Assembly: GCA_907163375.1 (NCBI GenBank)
Contig: CAJQUW010007539.1
Span: forward strand, 682,001-746,000
Source of the DNA: Prostheceraeus crozeri
Taxonomy: Eukaryota > Platyhelminthes > Polycladida > Euryleptidae
DNA length: 64,000 nucleotides
Direction of reading: 5' to 3'
Position numbers and translations under genes: made by a program. Every line of letters starts with the position of its first letter. Position 1 is the stretch's first letter. Below are positions 47,821-58,485 of this stretch, piece after piece. The notes under the pieces are model-generated. The model worked only from the letters and a program-made list of their open reading frames with translations, had not been told where the DNA came from and searched no databases.

Positions 47821-48350
47821 TCAAGTCAAAGACGTCAAGTTAATAGATAACACAGATGAAGAAATCACAAAGCAGTTGTGTCTACGTTTCGTTCGGGAGA
47901 AAAAGACAGGGTAACGTTCATTCTTCTTGTGTGGTACAATGTCAAAAAGAGGATGATCTGGATTTTGACAGTTTTGAAGAAAGTCATCAAATAGTTTGCG
48001 TCTTCTTACTAAAAAGTTTTCAATATTGTTTTGACAAGGACATGATGGCATACAAATAATTTTCTTCGCACGGTTAACGATCTTTCTTACAGTGCTATAA
48101 CAAAATGAATCAAATCTACCGAATAACTGTGTAACATACAGTAATAATGATTCAATATTGGCAGTGTAAACTTGCTATAGTTCATCATGATTTAGACAGC
48201 TCTTCAAAATCTTCAATAAATACAGACGTCTTGAACAACGAAGTTCGATCTCCTTAAAATGTTCCGTCCATGTTAAATTATTATTCCAAGTAACGCCTAA
48301 TATTTTCATATCGTCAACAAGACTAAAAGGAAATGAGACATCAATACTAC
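47821..48350 (-). mobile_element. CR1/L2-like LINE fragment: C-terminal end of ORF2
   Basis: On the minus strand from about 48330: MKILGVTWNNNLTWTEHF, CSRRLYLLKILKSCLN, one in-frame stop, then ESLLLYVTQLFG, TVRKIVNRAKKI and HPLFDIVPHKKNERYPVFFSR, ending at 47821. The order (L-G-V-x-W/F, R-x-Y-x-L, thumb, HPL...R(Y) tail) is the same as in the LINEs at 17870-18600 and 58450-62483, but the sequence differs enough to be a separate subfamily. It is 5'-truncated after the YADD region and inactive. Confidence 0.82.
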
Positions 48351-48712
48351 TATATACTCAATATCGATAGACATCTTGTCGTCTTATATTTTGAAATGAG
48401 CGTCAAAAGTTAGATATAAGAAAAAAGTTCCCTTCAAGAAGTGCATTTGAGAAAAGTAATAATAAATTTGCGTTAACACTTATGATTACTTCATATATGA
48501 ATAGATATCACGAAATCCAACAATAAGCGAATTTGAATTTTAAAATACTGATCGTCTTAACAAGGTCAGGAAATGCATGACATCAATATTGGATAGGCTA
48601 TCTACTAGGACTTTGGATGCCATGGAAAGCCAACCACGTTTGTGTTCTTAGCAGATTGTCTATATCGTCACTGGTCCATAGAGTTCATTGACATTTCTTG
48701 ATCGTTTGATAA
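48351..48712 (+). other. Intron 7, unassigned stretch
   Basis: No supported feature. Confidence 0.3.
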
Positions 48713-48821
48713 TAGTGATATAACTACTCCATCTGTACTACCATAGAAAGATGTAGCACTCGGCTTCGCCTCGTGCTACATTTTCTGTGGTAGTACAGAT
48801 GTCGTAGTTATATCACTATAA
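48713..48821. repeat. Compact, nearly perfect 109 bp hairpin element
   Basis: TAGTGATATAACTAC (48713) to GTAGTTATATCACTA (48821) are inverted copies. Inside come ATCTGTACTACCA / TGGTAGTACAGAT and ATGTAGCAC / GTGCTACAT around a loop of about ten bases (GGCTTCGCC core). Small bulges interrupt the stem at matching places on each side. TA steps flank both ends. It is the cleanest hairpin in the window and should be a young miniature element. Confidence 0.88.
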
Positions 48822-50352
48822 TGTAGTGTCACAGCTATCAAGCTGACCTTCGTTTCATAAAGAAAAAATGCGCTTGGATGCAAAGGCACACGCTAGGATT
48901 GTAAGAGGTTTTATCAAACTGAATACACCGCTGCCGCCGGCTTGAGAAAATTCAAGACAGAAAATAACTTGCGCAAGGATCCTTGTAATTATCAACTGTT
49001 GCACGTTTGGTCGATAAATTTGAGACTTCTGACTGAAACTAGTTGCCCTAGCTTAGGAGATTTGCCAGTAGTGTACTTAAAGTAATATATAATAAATACC
49101 CGTAGAAGATTTCGCTATCCTGTTAATTGAAAATTCATATATCTTTTGGAGTCGAAGTCACACTCTATGTCCAAGTACACGGAACATGACGCTTGAACTT
49201 CTAATACCAAGTGAAAGACTTGTCCGAAACCTAGCTCACGATCAGGAAAATGCTTCCCAGAACTCATAATTCTAGGATGCAGACAAATCTTGAATCTCAA
49301 TAATCCACTGCTCCTATTAATCCATAGCCCCCAGTTATCTGCCGGTGGCAACAGGACTTGACACGTTCCCGTCTAACCTCTACCATACACAGGAATCTAT
49401 TCGTCATATAACAAATGCAATGAGCTCTGCAAGGTGTCAATGAATCTTCAACCAGTTATTCAGTGCAACTGCACGTCGTCATTAACGCTTGGTAAGAAAT
49501 CAGCAGTATTATCAGAAATTCATTGACGTCAATTGATTCATTGCTCAGTATGATTCCAATTATAGTTAATTGATTGCTTTGCATTTCCACTTTCACTTAA
49601 TGGATTATTCGTGATTCACGAATTCCAACATCAATTAATAGATAGAAAAAAAGAGAAGCTAAATTGCAATCAATTGTTGATAAGTCCTGTTCAGATGTCT
49701 AATATCGTTTCATGCCGACTGTTAATGCACAAAGCGAAGCTCCGTGGCCATGGAAAGTGCAATTTGTTTTTATTCAGAATTATAAGACTCGATACAGGCT
49801 CAGCGGCTAAGATTGACAATAGATGCGTCAACATTAATTGACACAAGTCTGCTCCTGCGTGCTCTTCGGAATCATCACAGATTGGAAACACTACAAATTA
49901 CATGTGAATGACACATCACCATGTTAATCATTTATCCAGGTCAAAATCGAGATGATCTGCTCCGAAATCATTATACTGTCAATAGAATTTTGATACTGGA
50001 CATTTATCATAAACATTCACAAAAGAACTTCTGTAAATCTGAGAGTAAACAGATAAGGACACGACCACACTCATTCATAAACAGTTGAATGTAAAGTTCG
50101 TAAGCGTTCTTCAAAGGAGCCTCATTGAGTCATTATTGACTATGAATTAGCTCTAAATGACCTTTAATTGTGTAATCTTGACTAATCACATTTAAATACA
50201 AGATTGATCATTGATAAATTAGCAAAGTGATGAATGTACTGATCAAGCTATGTACATGAAGGCATTCATTATTAGAAATCTGAAGTTGCATTTTTGCGGG
50301 GCATATTGAAATGGTATACAAAACGTTGTTGGTATTCAAGTCAAATTCAAAT
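48822..50352 (+). other. Intron 7, unassigned stretch
   Basis: No supported feature. Open frames of 60-80 codons show no domain. Confidence 0.35.
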
Positions 50353-53300
50353 TAACCCATTAATTCCCATGCTAACAAAATCTCAAAATTTCGGCATGAT
50401 ATTGCTAGACATAGGTCGGTAGGCATCTAACAGTTCAAATACCACAGATCTGTGAGAATTTTTATCATTAAGTACTAACTTGAACACCGTACTTTATTAA
50501 GGACGGTGTGCACAAGGGGGTAACGTTAAATTGCTATAATATTTGCGTGTAAGCGTGCTACGGAAGCACTTTTCATTAAATGATGATGGATCTGCATTAT
50601 ACATGTACTGCAGACAGATAAATGTATGCTAATATCAAATCTGGACAAATTAGACTTGTGAATACACTGAAAATTGTCGATGCAGTGTAAAAGATCGGAA
50701 ATTAATCAATATATCGAAGGCTTTTACGATTTTATACATAGCTTTATGATTTTCTTGTGGCAAAAGCATGTATAAACAACATAATAGGCGTACTAACGTA
50801 TGTATAACAAATTCTTTATTGTTGCTTTAAGAACTGTGAACGGTTTAACGGTGTGCGATTCGAAAAATTTTGATAGATTTCGTTAGGGCTACTCTTAGTC
50901 AAAGCTTTGCCTGTTCCTGGTGGATGTTGACCATGACTATTGGAAATCAGGTGTGCACAGCTACTGTCATTCCAACAGTAAATGACAATTGGCAGTTGCT
51001 TGTCTGTTATCATCATTTATCTGCATTTTATTTTGTAGGCTACTTCACTTCCTTGTCGCGATAGAAAATTCGATTGAAGCTTTTGCACTTTATTCGTGTG
51101 TAGGCCTTTTTGAATTGGCATATACCGTGCCAAGTAGCCAAGTAGGACTTGCTATCCATGAATAGGCTTTGCGCTTGACACCATGACGACTATAGTTCAG
51201 TATCATCGAAAAGCATATTGAATATACGTTTATATTTCAAGCATGTAAACAATAAATTTACTGATGAATTAGAAGCTCAAGTGCCTACCGTCCTAAGAAA
51301 AGGACGGGTTGAAATCACTGTAAAAATATCTTTATTATAACATTGCATGTATTCCAGTTCAATGCATTTATCAGTAATTTAGGTTGATATAAAAATAGAT
51401 CATTTTAACAATGTCCTATAAAGCTAATCGCAAGTGATCATCAACGCTTACTTTTTTCTTTTGAAGGCATTTTTCAGCTTTGAAAATCAAAAGTGTTCAA
51501 ATGAAATTATTTTTTACATGAATAGAACATGACAAGTGGGCAGACTGATGAAAATATTCAATTTGGATATAAATCGTTCAACTAAGTCAAAATGAAACTT
51601 TGAGATAAGTGAAAACCTGTCAAATGATCGGTGTTCAGAACCGTCAGGGTTTCCGTGGGGATTGATATTTGAATCCCCACCCCATACACAGAAAACCTGT
51701 GGGTATCCCCACAGAATCCCCCCAGCCCCCACAGGATAAGCCCCTGATTAATATGTTGCTCCTGTTTGTATACATGTAGAATGATTGATGTTCAATATCT
51801 CCATCTCAGCGGAACATCTGCATCAGCGGATCATCATTCAACGATCCGAAGGCCGTATATGACTCCAGAGATGTGGAATGGGAGTCCTTGAAGAAAGTCA
51901 CCGACTGCGTGTTGTAACGTTTATGACTTTTCTTTGCTATCTTCGGTATAGGCCTATTGCTCTTTAAAATTGTAGTAGCCCATTTTCTATCATTATTGAG
52001 TCTTGATTCTGACTTGCCACCTAGAAATTATTGTACCGAAAATTTAACTGAATGCTCATTCAAGTAAGGAATAGAGCCCGCTATGCACACGTATTTGACT
52101 TACAAATTTGCATTTGTCTGAATCATTTGGTTGCATTAGCAGATAGGTGTTCTTTATCTATCTCTACTGATTCGCAAGTTTTTGTCGTCTGCTGCCAGCT
52201 TGCACGCACAGTTTACATAGGTTCCTCTTATTCCGCTCTTAATTCTTTAATGATTCATGAGACATGACACCCCTTTTCTATAAAACTACCATAACGTAGT
52301 TTACCGTAAAACGTAATTCTATCTCGAAATGTTTCTTTTCAATAGTATGACGACATTGTCTTTATTTCTTTGCTTTTATAACAAATCGGTTATTGATCAG
52401 TTTATGTTTTTCAAACTTCCTCTTTTGTTTACTTTGAATTTTTGATTCACTTAACCTAGTTATTGACCATGTCGATTCTATTTCATTTTGCTACAGTATT
52501 ATTTTAAGGGTACAATTTTTTCATCACTGCTCCCTTAAAGGAAACACATTTGTATAAAAATTCAACAACTGCATGTAGAGTAAAGAGAACATGGCCTTAT
52601 TAAAATGTTGAGATGAAATATTAAAACGAGTATGTACGCATTTCTACACAACACTCGAGCATTTTTACACTTCGCTATTTTGAATTTCGATGTATCTTAC
52701 ATTCAGCACGAATAGCATGAATATTTATCAATATATCTATTGAAATTTTAACTGTTGGTTTAAGTCTTGAAGGACCTTAATGTCCCCACAATATTTTCAG
52801 TCAGCTGCTTTTCGTGAAGACTCGATTTTTACTGCAAATAATTTTAAGTGCATGTATTTGGCTGTTTGATAGATTATATACAAGTTTCACGTGTTTCATT
52901 TGTGACAATATAATCCTGGGCTGTCCTGTAAGTTGGTATATGAGGTTCCTAATGTGAGGATTTTTCATTCGTTTGGTTGCTTATAGTGGTGCTATTTTCA
53001 AATAATAGGAAGTCCATCAACATACAAAGACAAGGTTGAACATAAATTAAAATATTGATATTTTGCTATACTGCCATTACTTCAAAATGGTCAATCTGTC
53101 ACAAAAAAGGGTCCTGTCAAAAGTTCTTATGTAGGACTTCACTATATGTTTGCGGTCTGCCAAAGTGTATTATAGTCATCGTTTATTGCTCAGTGGATCA
53201 TGCCATGTTCATATGTGTGAATATTCCCGTATAATATTCGCTAATTGAATTTATGTAGCAATCATTGATGTAATTCCATCTCCATCAGTGCCGATAAAGA

Positions 53301-54326
53301 AAAAAAATATCAAAACAAGTTTGGCCATTATGCATCTCAAGTCTAGAATTGTTTCGCAGTAGAAATTTACTATGTAGGCCTAGACGTAGTGAAGGAAAAA
53401 GCTTTTAATCAATCTAATCTACTATTATGAACAAAGACTTCGACGAAAATCATCCTGATATTCTCGACCACTCATGTCACCGAATTATTGCACAAGAATT
53501 TGGAGGATGTTCACCCATTTCTGTATGATGATAAAATGCAGCACAATGAACCATTTATTGAGGCACACTTAAGGGTGCAGTTAAAGATGCCTATCAGATG
53601 AAAATGAAAGTTCTGACAAGTCGTGGACAAGTGAAAATCTGAGCTTTCATTATAACTATGACTGCAATGCGAGTAGATGGCTTGCAGTTGAATGATTTAG
53701 TGTGAGAAATCTTTATCACACTGTTCATGTATCCGACGAAAATCATTTAACATTTTCATGTGTCTTGCTTTGTGGGTTGGACCCAACAGGTCTTCTATAT
53801 CGTAATCAGTTTAAAATCTAGGTTAATAAGGATTAATCGCATTTATCACGCAAGCTTAATTATATCACAAATAATTTTATCAGCTATTTATACTATTAGA
53901 GCAAATATTTGTAAGCATCCATTCGGATCTGCAGTAAAGGAGACTTGCAGAATTCTTCCACTTCAGACGTCCCTGACACACTTGGAACTATCATTATAAG
54001 TCATTCAAAATTATTGAACGTGTGTTACTAATGTGAAAATGATCATCATTGATATTTCATTCGTTTTAAGTGTGAGATGGGTAGGCTGCGTGATACTTTG
54101 TAATTCAACATCGAAGTTGATTGTGTGAAATGATGTCAGTTCTGATTGCTTCTAGTGAATGTCGAAAATCTTCAGAATTCCCACAAAATCCCCATAGAAG
54201 CCCTATGGGAGCTGTGGGGATGGCCTCAATACCAACACCCACCCCATACCCATGGGTATCCCCTCAGAATCCCCATACCCACGGCAACCCTGGGAACCGT
54301 CCTTAAAAAAGGTACTAATGGGTTAA
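50353..54326. other. Possible second TTAA element, bounded by TTAACCCATTA and TAATGGGTTAA
   Basis: TTAACCCATTA at 50353 and its inverse at 54316-54326 are the same 11 bases that end the piggyBac-like relic at 54537-58075. Inside, two related C-rich blocks face each other (51635-51735 and 54175-54305; GGGTATCCCCACAGAATCCCC and similar), and short AACCGTCCTTA words occur near both ends. No transposase is seen. The interior is otherwise unassigned AT-rich DNA. The end match is short, so this is a candidate only. Confidence 0.35.
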
Positions 54327-54719
54327 GCGTTACAGATAGGCCTACTATAAGCATTAAACACCACCATCTATTAGAACACATGACATTTGCCTACTTCACA
54401 TGAAAGGAAAAAAGTAAATTGCTTTCTCAAAACCAACCTAGAAACCAACCCTTCTTCCAAGAGAGATTTAAAGTTATTCATTTAGTGAAACTTTTGGAAT
54501 TGTGCGACTCAAAATCCTGAAATTTGCAGAATCCAATTAACCCATTAAGCGCGGCTGGCATCATATGAGATCGCTATCATAAATGCTTCTCACATCTTCC
54601 AGTTGATACTTTTCTTGCATATTTTTGTAGTGAGGTAATCAGAGAATGTTCCGATTTAGTTATCAATATCTAAAAAAATTTTGCGTTCACTTCTCATTAT
54701 GCAATTATGATATTGAAAT

Positions 54720-57032
54720 ATGCTAATTTTACTAATGAGTAGTAAGTATTGCAGAGTATTAACGAGTAAGGGTATTGCACCCAACACCTCTGAAACACGT
54801 CGTCTTTTGGTTGAAAAACACCCACAGCGTGAACCACCAACACCGCCAGATTTTTCTTCGGATTCAATTCCTCGTCTATCGCAAGATTTTGACATCCGAG
54901 CAGTTTCGTCTTCTTTTCCCAGAGGAACTGCATGTGGACCATCAGGTCTCCGGGTTGACCATCTAACCACTGCATGCAACAGTGCTTTGCCTGTGAGTCT
55001 TGTCGCCACATTGCGTTCGCTGATCAATCTCATGATCTCTGGAAGAGCGTGCAAAGAGGCTGCACCATTTTTCGCGGGTGCTTCAATAACTGCATTGCTA
55101 AAATCAAAAGAGAGTGGTCCCTTAGATATTCGACCTATTGCGGTTGGTGAGGTCCTCCGACGCTTGATTGGCAGATGTTTGTGCAAAGTGTTTTCATCAA
55201 CGGTTGGACGACTTTTCGCTAACACACAGTTTGGTGTTTCATGTCCTGGTGGGGTAGAAAAGGTTGTACACAGAATGCGTCACATAATTCATTCTCATTG
55301 GGAAGACGAAGACTTCGTGATTTTGAAAATTGACATGGCAAACGCTTTCAACTCGATTTCCCGTCAATGTGTTTTGGATGAGTGCAGCAAGGAAATTCCA
55401 GAATTGTTGCCCTGGGTCTCATGGTGCTACAGCCAAAATCCATTGCTCTGGCACCCAACCGGAATGCTTTCGTCGGCCAATGGGGTTCAGCAAGGTGATC
55501 CACTCGGGCCACTTTTGTTTGCACTTGGTTTGAACCGCCTTGTTGATTCATTGAAACATATTCCTGGACTAACTCACAATCTCTGGTACTTGGATGACGG
55601 TATTTTATGTGGTGGGATACAATCCATCAAGCAATGCCTGTGCATGATTCAGGAATCTGAGACATGGTCTGGTCTGCATCTCAACTTACACAAATGTGAA
55701 CTGTACAGCAAAATAGATCTTTCAAGTTTTCCATCGAATGTGAGAAAGCTGGGTAAACCAAACATGGAGATTCTGGGTTCACCTATAGGTGAGATTTCCT
55801 TCTGTATTGACTATGTCAAGAAAAAACGCTTAGAGGCTGCCAAACTTCTACGTGCTATCGTGCATCTCAAGGATCCTCAAATTTCCTTGAATCTTTTAAG
55901 AATATGTGGTGGCTTTTGCAAATTAAATCATATTGCACGAAGTTGCCAATCAAATCAAATATCTGAACAACTTTCTGAATTTGACACGGACGTCATGCGT
56001 TGCTTCGAAGAATCCCTCTGCATTGGTTTAACTGAAGCTTCCCGCTTACAAGTGGAATTAAGCATGAAACGTGGAGGGTTTGGCTTACGATCAGTCAGGA
56101 AACACGCATCTGGAGCCTATATTTCATCGATCTCTTCTACCAACTCGCCTCATTTGGATATTCAAGAAGTTATTAATGATTACAATACCAGAGTCAAAGC
56201 ATCTGACCGTTTGGATGATGTCAATATCCCAGAGTGCCGATCACAAAGAAGTCTTTCACAAAGAATTGAGGAAGCCCAAGAAGAAAGACTGCAACAAATG
56301 ATGTCAAGTACAGCTGAGAAAGCACGACTGTCAGCAGTATCAAATACTCATTCATCATCCTGGCTTTCAGCTATCCCAAATCCAGGTCTGGATCAACGTC
56401 TTGAGCCAAATGAGGCTCATGTGTTGACGAAGCTTCGCTTGGGACTACCGCTGAATTGTAAGTCAACATGTCTCATGTGCCCGGACAAGCAGATGGATGA
56501 CTTCGGCATTCATGGCACCACATGTATGCGAGGTCCAGATGTGAATCGACGCCACAACATTCTTCGCAATAAGATCTATCGTTTTTGTCAGAGGGCAAGA
56601 TTGAATCCTAAGCAGGAACAGGGATCAAGTGATGATTTGCAAAGGCCTGCAGACATTTTAATACCAAACTGGACATTGGGTCAGGCTGCTGCGATCGACA
56701 TTACTGTGGTACATCCGCTCATTCCGAACTATATTCATGGAGCGAGTACAGCAAGTGATGTATGTCTCGCAGCTGCAGAAAGCCGAAAACGTAGAGGCAA
56801 TGATGAGAGATGTGCTAGATTGGGATGGAGATGTGTCCCTGTTGCAGTCACAGCATACGGTGTCTGGGGTGGAGAGGCCACTGCATTTCTTAAACAGCTT
56901 GGATGCACTATGGAAGTTCAAAGCAATGAAAAAGTTTCGGTTGTCCACCGTGAGATTTTTGATTGTCTGGGCATTAGTCTTGCCAAATCTGTCGCAAGAG
57001 CAATACTTGCCCGCTCCACTCACATTGAGTAG
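54720..57032 (+). CDS. Reverse transcriptase with CCHC and PD-(D/E)XK-like C-terminus (N-terminally truncated)
   Basis: An uninterrupted frame of 770 codons. The ATG at 54720 and the first few codons are flanking piggyBac DNA, so the native N-terminus is missing. Reverse-transcriptase blocks in order: GPSGLRVDHL, DIRPIAVGEVLRRL, LKIDMANAFNS (first Asp), NGVQQGDPLGPLLFALGL, and WYLDDGIL, a YLDD instead of YADD box. Near residue 582 is a C-x2-C-x10-H-x3-C finger (CLMCPDKQMDDFGIHGTTC), then RPADILIPNW and AAIDITVVHPL, which I read as a restriction-like nuclease fold as in R2-type LINEs. I recall similar CGPSGLR-type proteins from many marine invertebrates but cannot name the clade. The frame shows no internal stop. 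Confidence 0.82.
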   Translation: MLILLMSSKYCRVLTSKGIAPNTSETRRLLVEKHPQREPPTPPDFSSDSIPRLSQDFDIRAVSSSFPRGTACGPSGLRVDHLTTACNSALPVSLVATLRSLINLMISGRACKEAAPFFAGASITALLKSKESGPLDIRPIAVGEVLRRLIGRCLCKVFSSTVGRLFANTQFGVSCPGGVEKVVHRMRHIIHSHWEDEDFVILKIDMANAFNSISRQCVLDECSKEIPELLPWVSWCYSQNPLLWHPTGMLSSANGVQQGDPLGPLLFALGLNRLVDSLKHIPGLTHNLWYLDDGILCGGIQSIKQCLCMIQESETWSGLHLNLHKCELYSKIDLSSFPSNVRKLGKPNMEILGSPIGEISFCIDYVKKKRLEAAKLLRAIVHLKDPQISLNLLRICGGFCKLNHIARSCQSNQISEQLSEFDTDVMRCFEESLCIGLTEASRLQVELSMKRGGFGLRSVRKHASGAYISSISSTNSPHLDIQEVINDYNTRVKASDRLDDVNIPECRSQRSLSQRIEEAQEERLQQMMSSTAEKARLSAVSNTHSSSWLSAIPNPGLDQRLEPNEAHVLTKLRLGLPLNCKSTCLMCPDKQMDDFGIHGTTCMRGPDVNRRHNILRNKIYRFCQRARLNPKQEQGSSDDLQRPADILIPNWTLGQAAAIDITVVHPLIPNYIHGASTASDVCLAAAESRKRRGNDERCARLGWRCVPVAVTAYGVWGGEATAFLKQLGCTMEVQSNEKVSVVHREIFDCLGISLAKSVARAILARSTHIE

Positions 57033-57206
57033 ACCTGACTTTTCCTAGATCGGCCATCTTCTTTTCACTTTTCTTTATTTGTTTCGTCTTAGTTTTGTCA
57101 TTTGTTGATCAGGATCTTAGTATAGCATTCTTTTAGCATGCTCCCATAGGAAACATGTTTTGTTCAATATTTATGTAATATGTACTAATAAATGTTGTTA
57201 AAAAAA
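54740..57206 (+). mobile_element. 5'-truncated retroelement with REL-type endonuclease, inserted in the piggyBac relic
   Basis: A 9-base direct repeat ACTAATGAG lies at 54731-54739 and at 57207-57215, flanking the insert. The 3' end is an A-run just before the second copy. The protein frame begins in mid-domain at the 5' junction. A target-site duplication, an A-rich 3' end and 5' truncation are the marks of target-primed reverse transcription. The 3' UTR (57033-57206) is about 170 bases. Confidence 0.85.
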
Positions 57207-57215
57207 ACTAATGAG

Positions 57216-57734
57216 ACTAACAACTTCGATTCGGTGACACCACTGGGAGTGCGTCAGCGGAAGAATTCAGCGCCGCGGCAGGGGTGTTTGAACTACAGTC
57301 GCACAGCCTGCGATGATCGCAAAGTACAATAGCAGTATGGGAGGTGTAGACCTCTTCGATCAACATGTCGCTACCTATCGTATTGCATTCCGGTCGAAAA
57401 AATGGTACTGATCATTCACGGAATTGATGCTGCTGTTTCCAACAGCTGGGTTATGTTGCGGTGATCAAGTGCACGAGCTGGCAGTCAGATTGACTTTCGA
57501 CGATGTCTGGTCACAACATACCTGATGCGAGCTGCGGCAAGCAACGTCGAGAAGGTACTTCCAGCGCGAGTCCCTAGAAATGTGAGATTCGACAATATGA
57601 ATCATTTTGTTTCTTCTCGTCCAAATCAACGACGTTGTCAATTGGCAACATGCTCAACGAGGCCTCGCACATTTTGCATCAAATGCGATAAAACTCTCTG
57701 CCTGGACTGTTTCACTACTTATCATACGAAATAG
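57216..57734 (+). pseudogene. piggyBac-type transposase, degraded C-terminal part
   Basis: Shifting between frames, the sequence codes NNFDSVTPLG, then MIAKYNSSMGGVDLFDQHV and YRIAFRSKKWY, the best-known conserved block of piggyBac transposases. It ends in a cysteine-rich tail, RRCQLATCSTRPRTFCIKCD then LCLDCFTTYHTK, that ends just before a stop at 57732-57734. The frame is interrupted several times by stops and frameshifts, and the upstream two thirds of the gene are missing. The last frame (57525-57734) is the only clean piece. It starts at the base after the right-hand 9 bp target repeat of the inserted retroelement. Confidence 0.82.
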
Positions 57735-58075
57735 CTTCAAGGACAAGCTCTAGTGTATTTTAGTTATTTCTTCAGTTATTTTTCATTTGTTGAATACCGA
57801 GTTGTGTTACACTTTTTTTGTTTATATTATTTAGACCGTTTAGAAAATCAAGTTTTGCAGTGAAATAACAAATAGCCACTTTTCTCGAAATTCGTGTTCT
57901 TTTTGCTAATGTTAACCGCGGGTGGCATCATATGAGATCACAGTGAAAAATGACCTTCCTGTCCTTTCTCAACAATAATATTTTACATGTATCTTAGTTG
58001 ACATAAACCTATTTTACTGACCAAAAATCACTTGTTTCCTGCAACCGCATCATGGTGCCGCTTCTAATGGGTTAA

Positions 58076-58449
58076 TAGATTTTGTATCAGTTTTTAAATG
58101 TGTGGGTTCATGGCAACAACATAATTTGTGTTGAATATTAAACGAAAACACTATCAAATTGTATGCCTTATCCTCTCAGGTTATCATGTGGTACTGCAGA
58201 GATGACGGCAGGGTTTGATCCTGCAAGCAAGGACGCAGTCACAGCTGCTCATCGTGTGCAGACGTACGTCGCTCTGACAGTTCTGTGTCAAGGTGGTTTC
58301 ATCGCTCTTAATCGTCGATTATCTGGTCTTTCGTCGGTGTTCTTCGCATCAGTTGGATCGTTGTGACCTCGTCTGGGATTTGATCGCGGTGGTTATGGTG
58401 GTTGGCGTGAGGCTTTTTGACAAATTGCAAAAAACTGTAAATCTGCGGC
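58076..58449 (+). other. Spacer, possibly 5' UTR of the following LINE
   Basis: The stretch 58160-58420 is richer in G+C than its surroundings and runs directly into the LINE ORF1. It may be that LINE's leader, but its left boundary cannot be placed. Confidence 0.35.
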
Positions 58450-58485
58450 ATATCTGTGATTAGAATTCAGTTCGGCATGTCTTTT

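Larger units (their letters stand above)
54541..58071 (+). mobile_element. piggyBac-like transposon relic carrying a nested retroelement
   Basis: TTAA (54537-54540) and TTAA (58072-58075) flank ends that start CCCATTA(AGCG)CGGC and close GCCGCTTCTAATGGG, an inverted pair of about 20 bases with small gaps. A subterminal block GGCATCATATGAGATC occurs near the left end (54557) and again, in the same direction, near 57927. Between 57215 and 57734 lies the C-terminal part of a piggyBac-type transposase. The N-terminal and catalytic portions are absent, and a reverse-transcriptase element sits in the gap (54740-57206). Confidence 0.82.

Noticed and set aside
54656-55225. 189-codon frame on the minus strand
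   Set aside because: It is antisense to the reverse-transcriptase frame and has no independent support.
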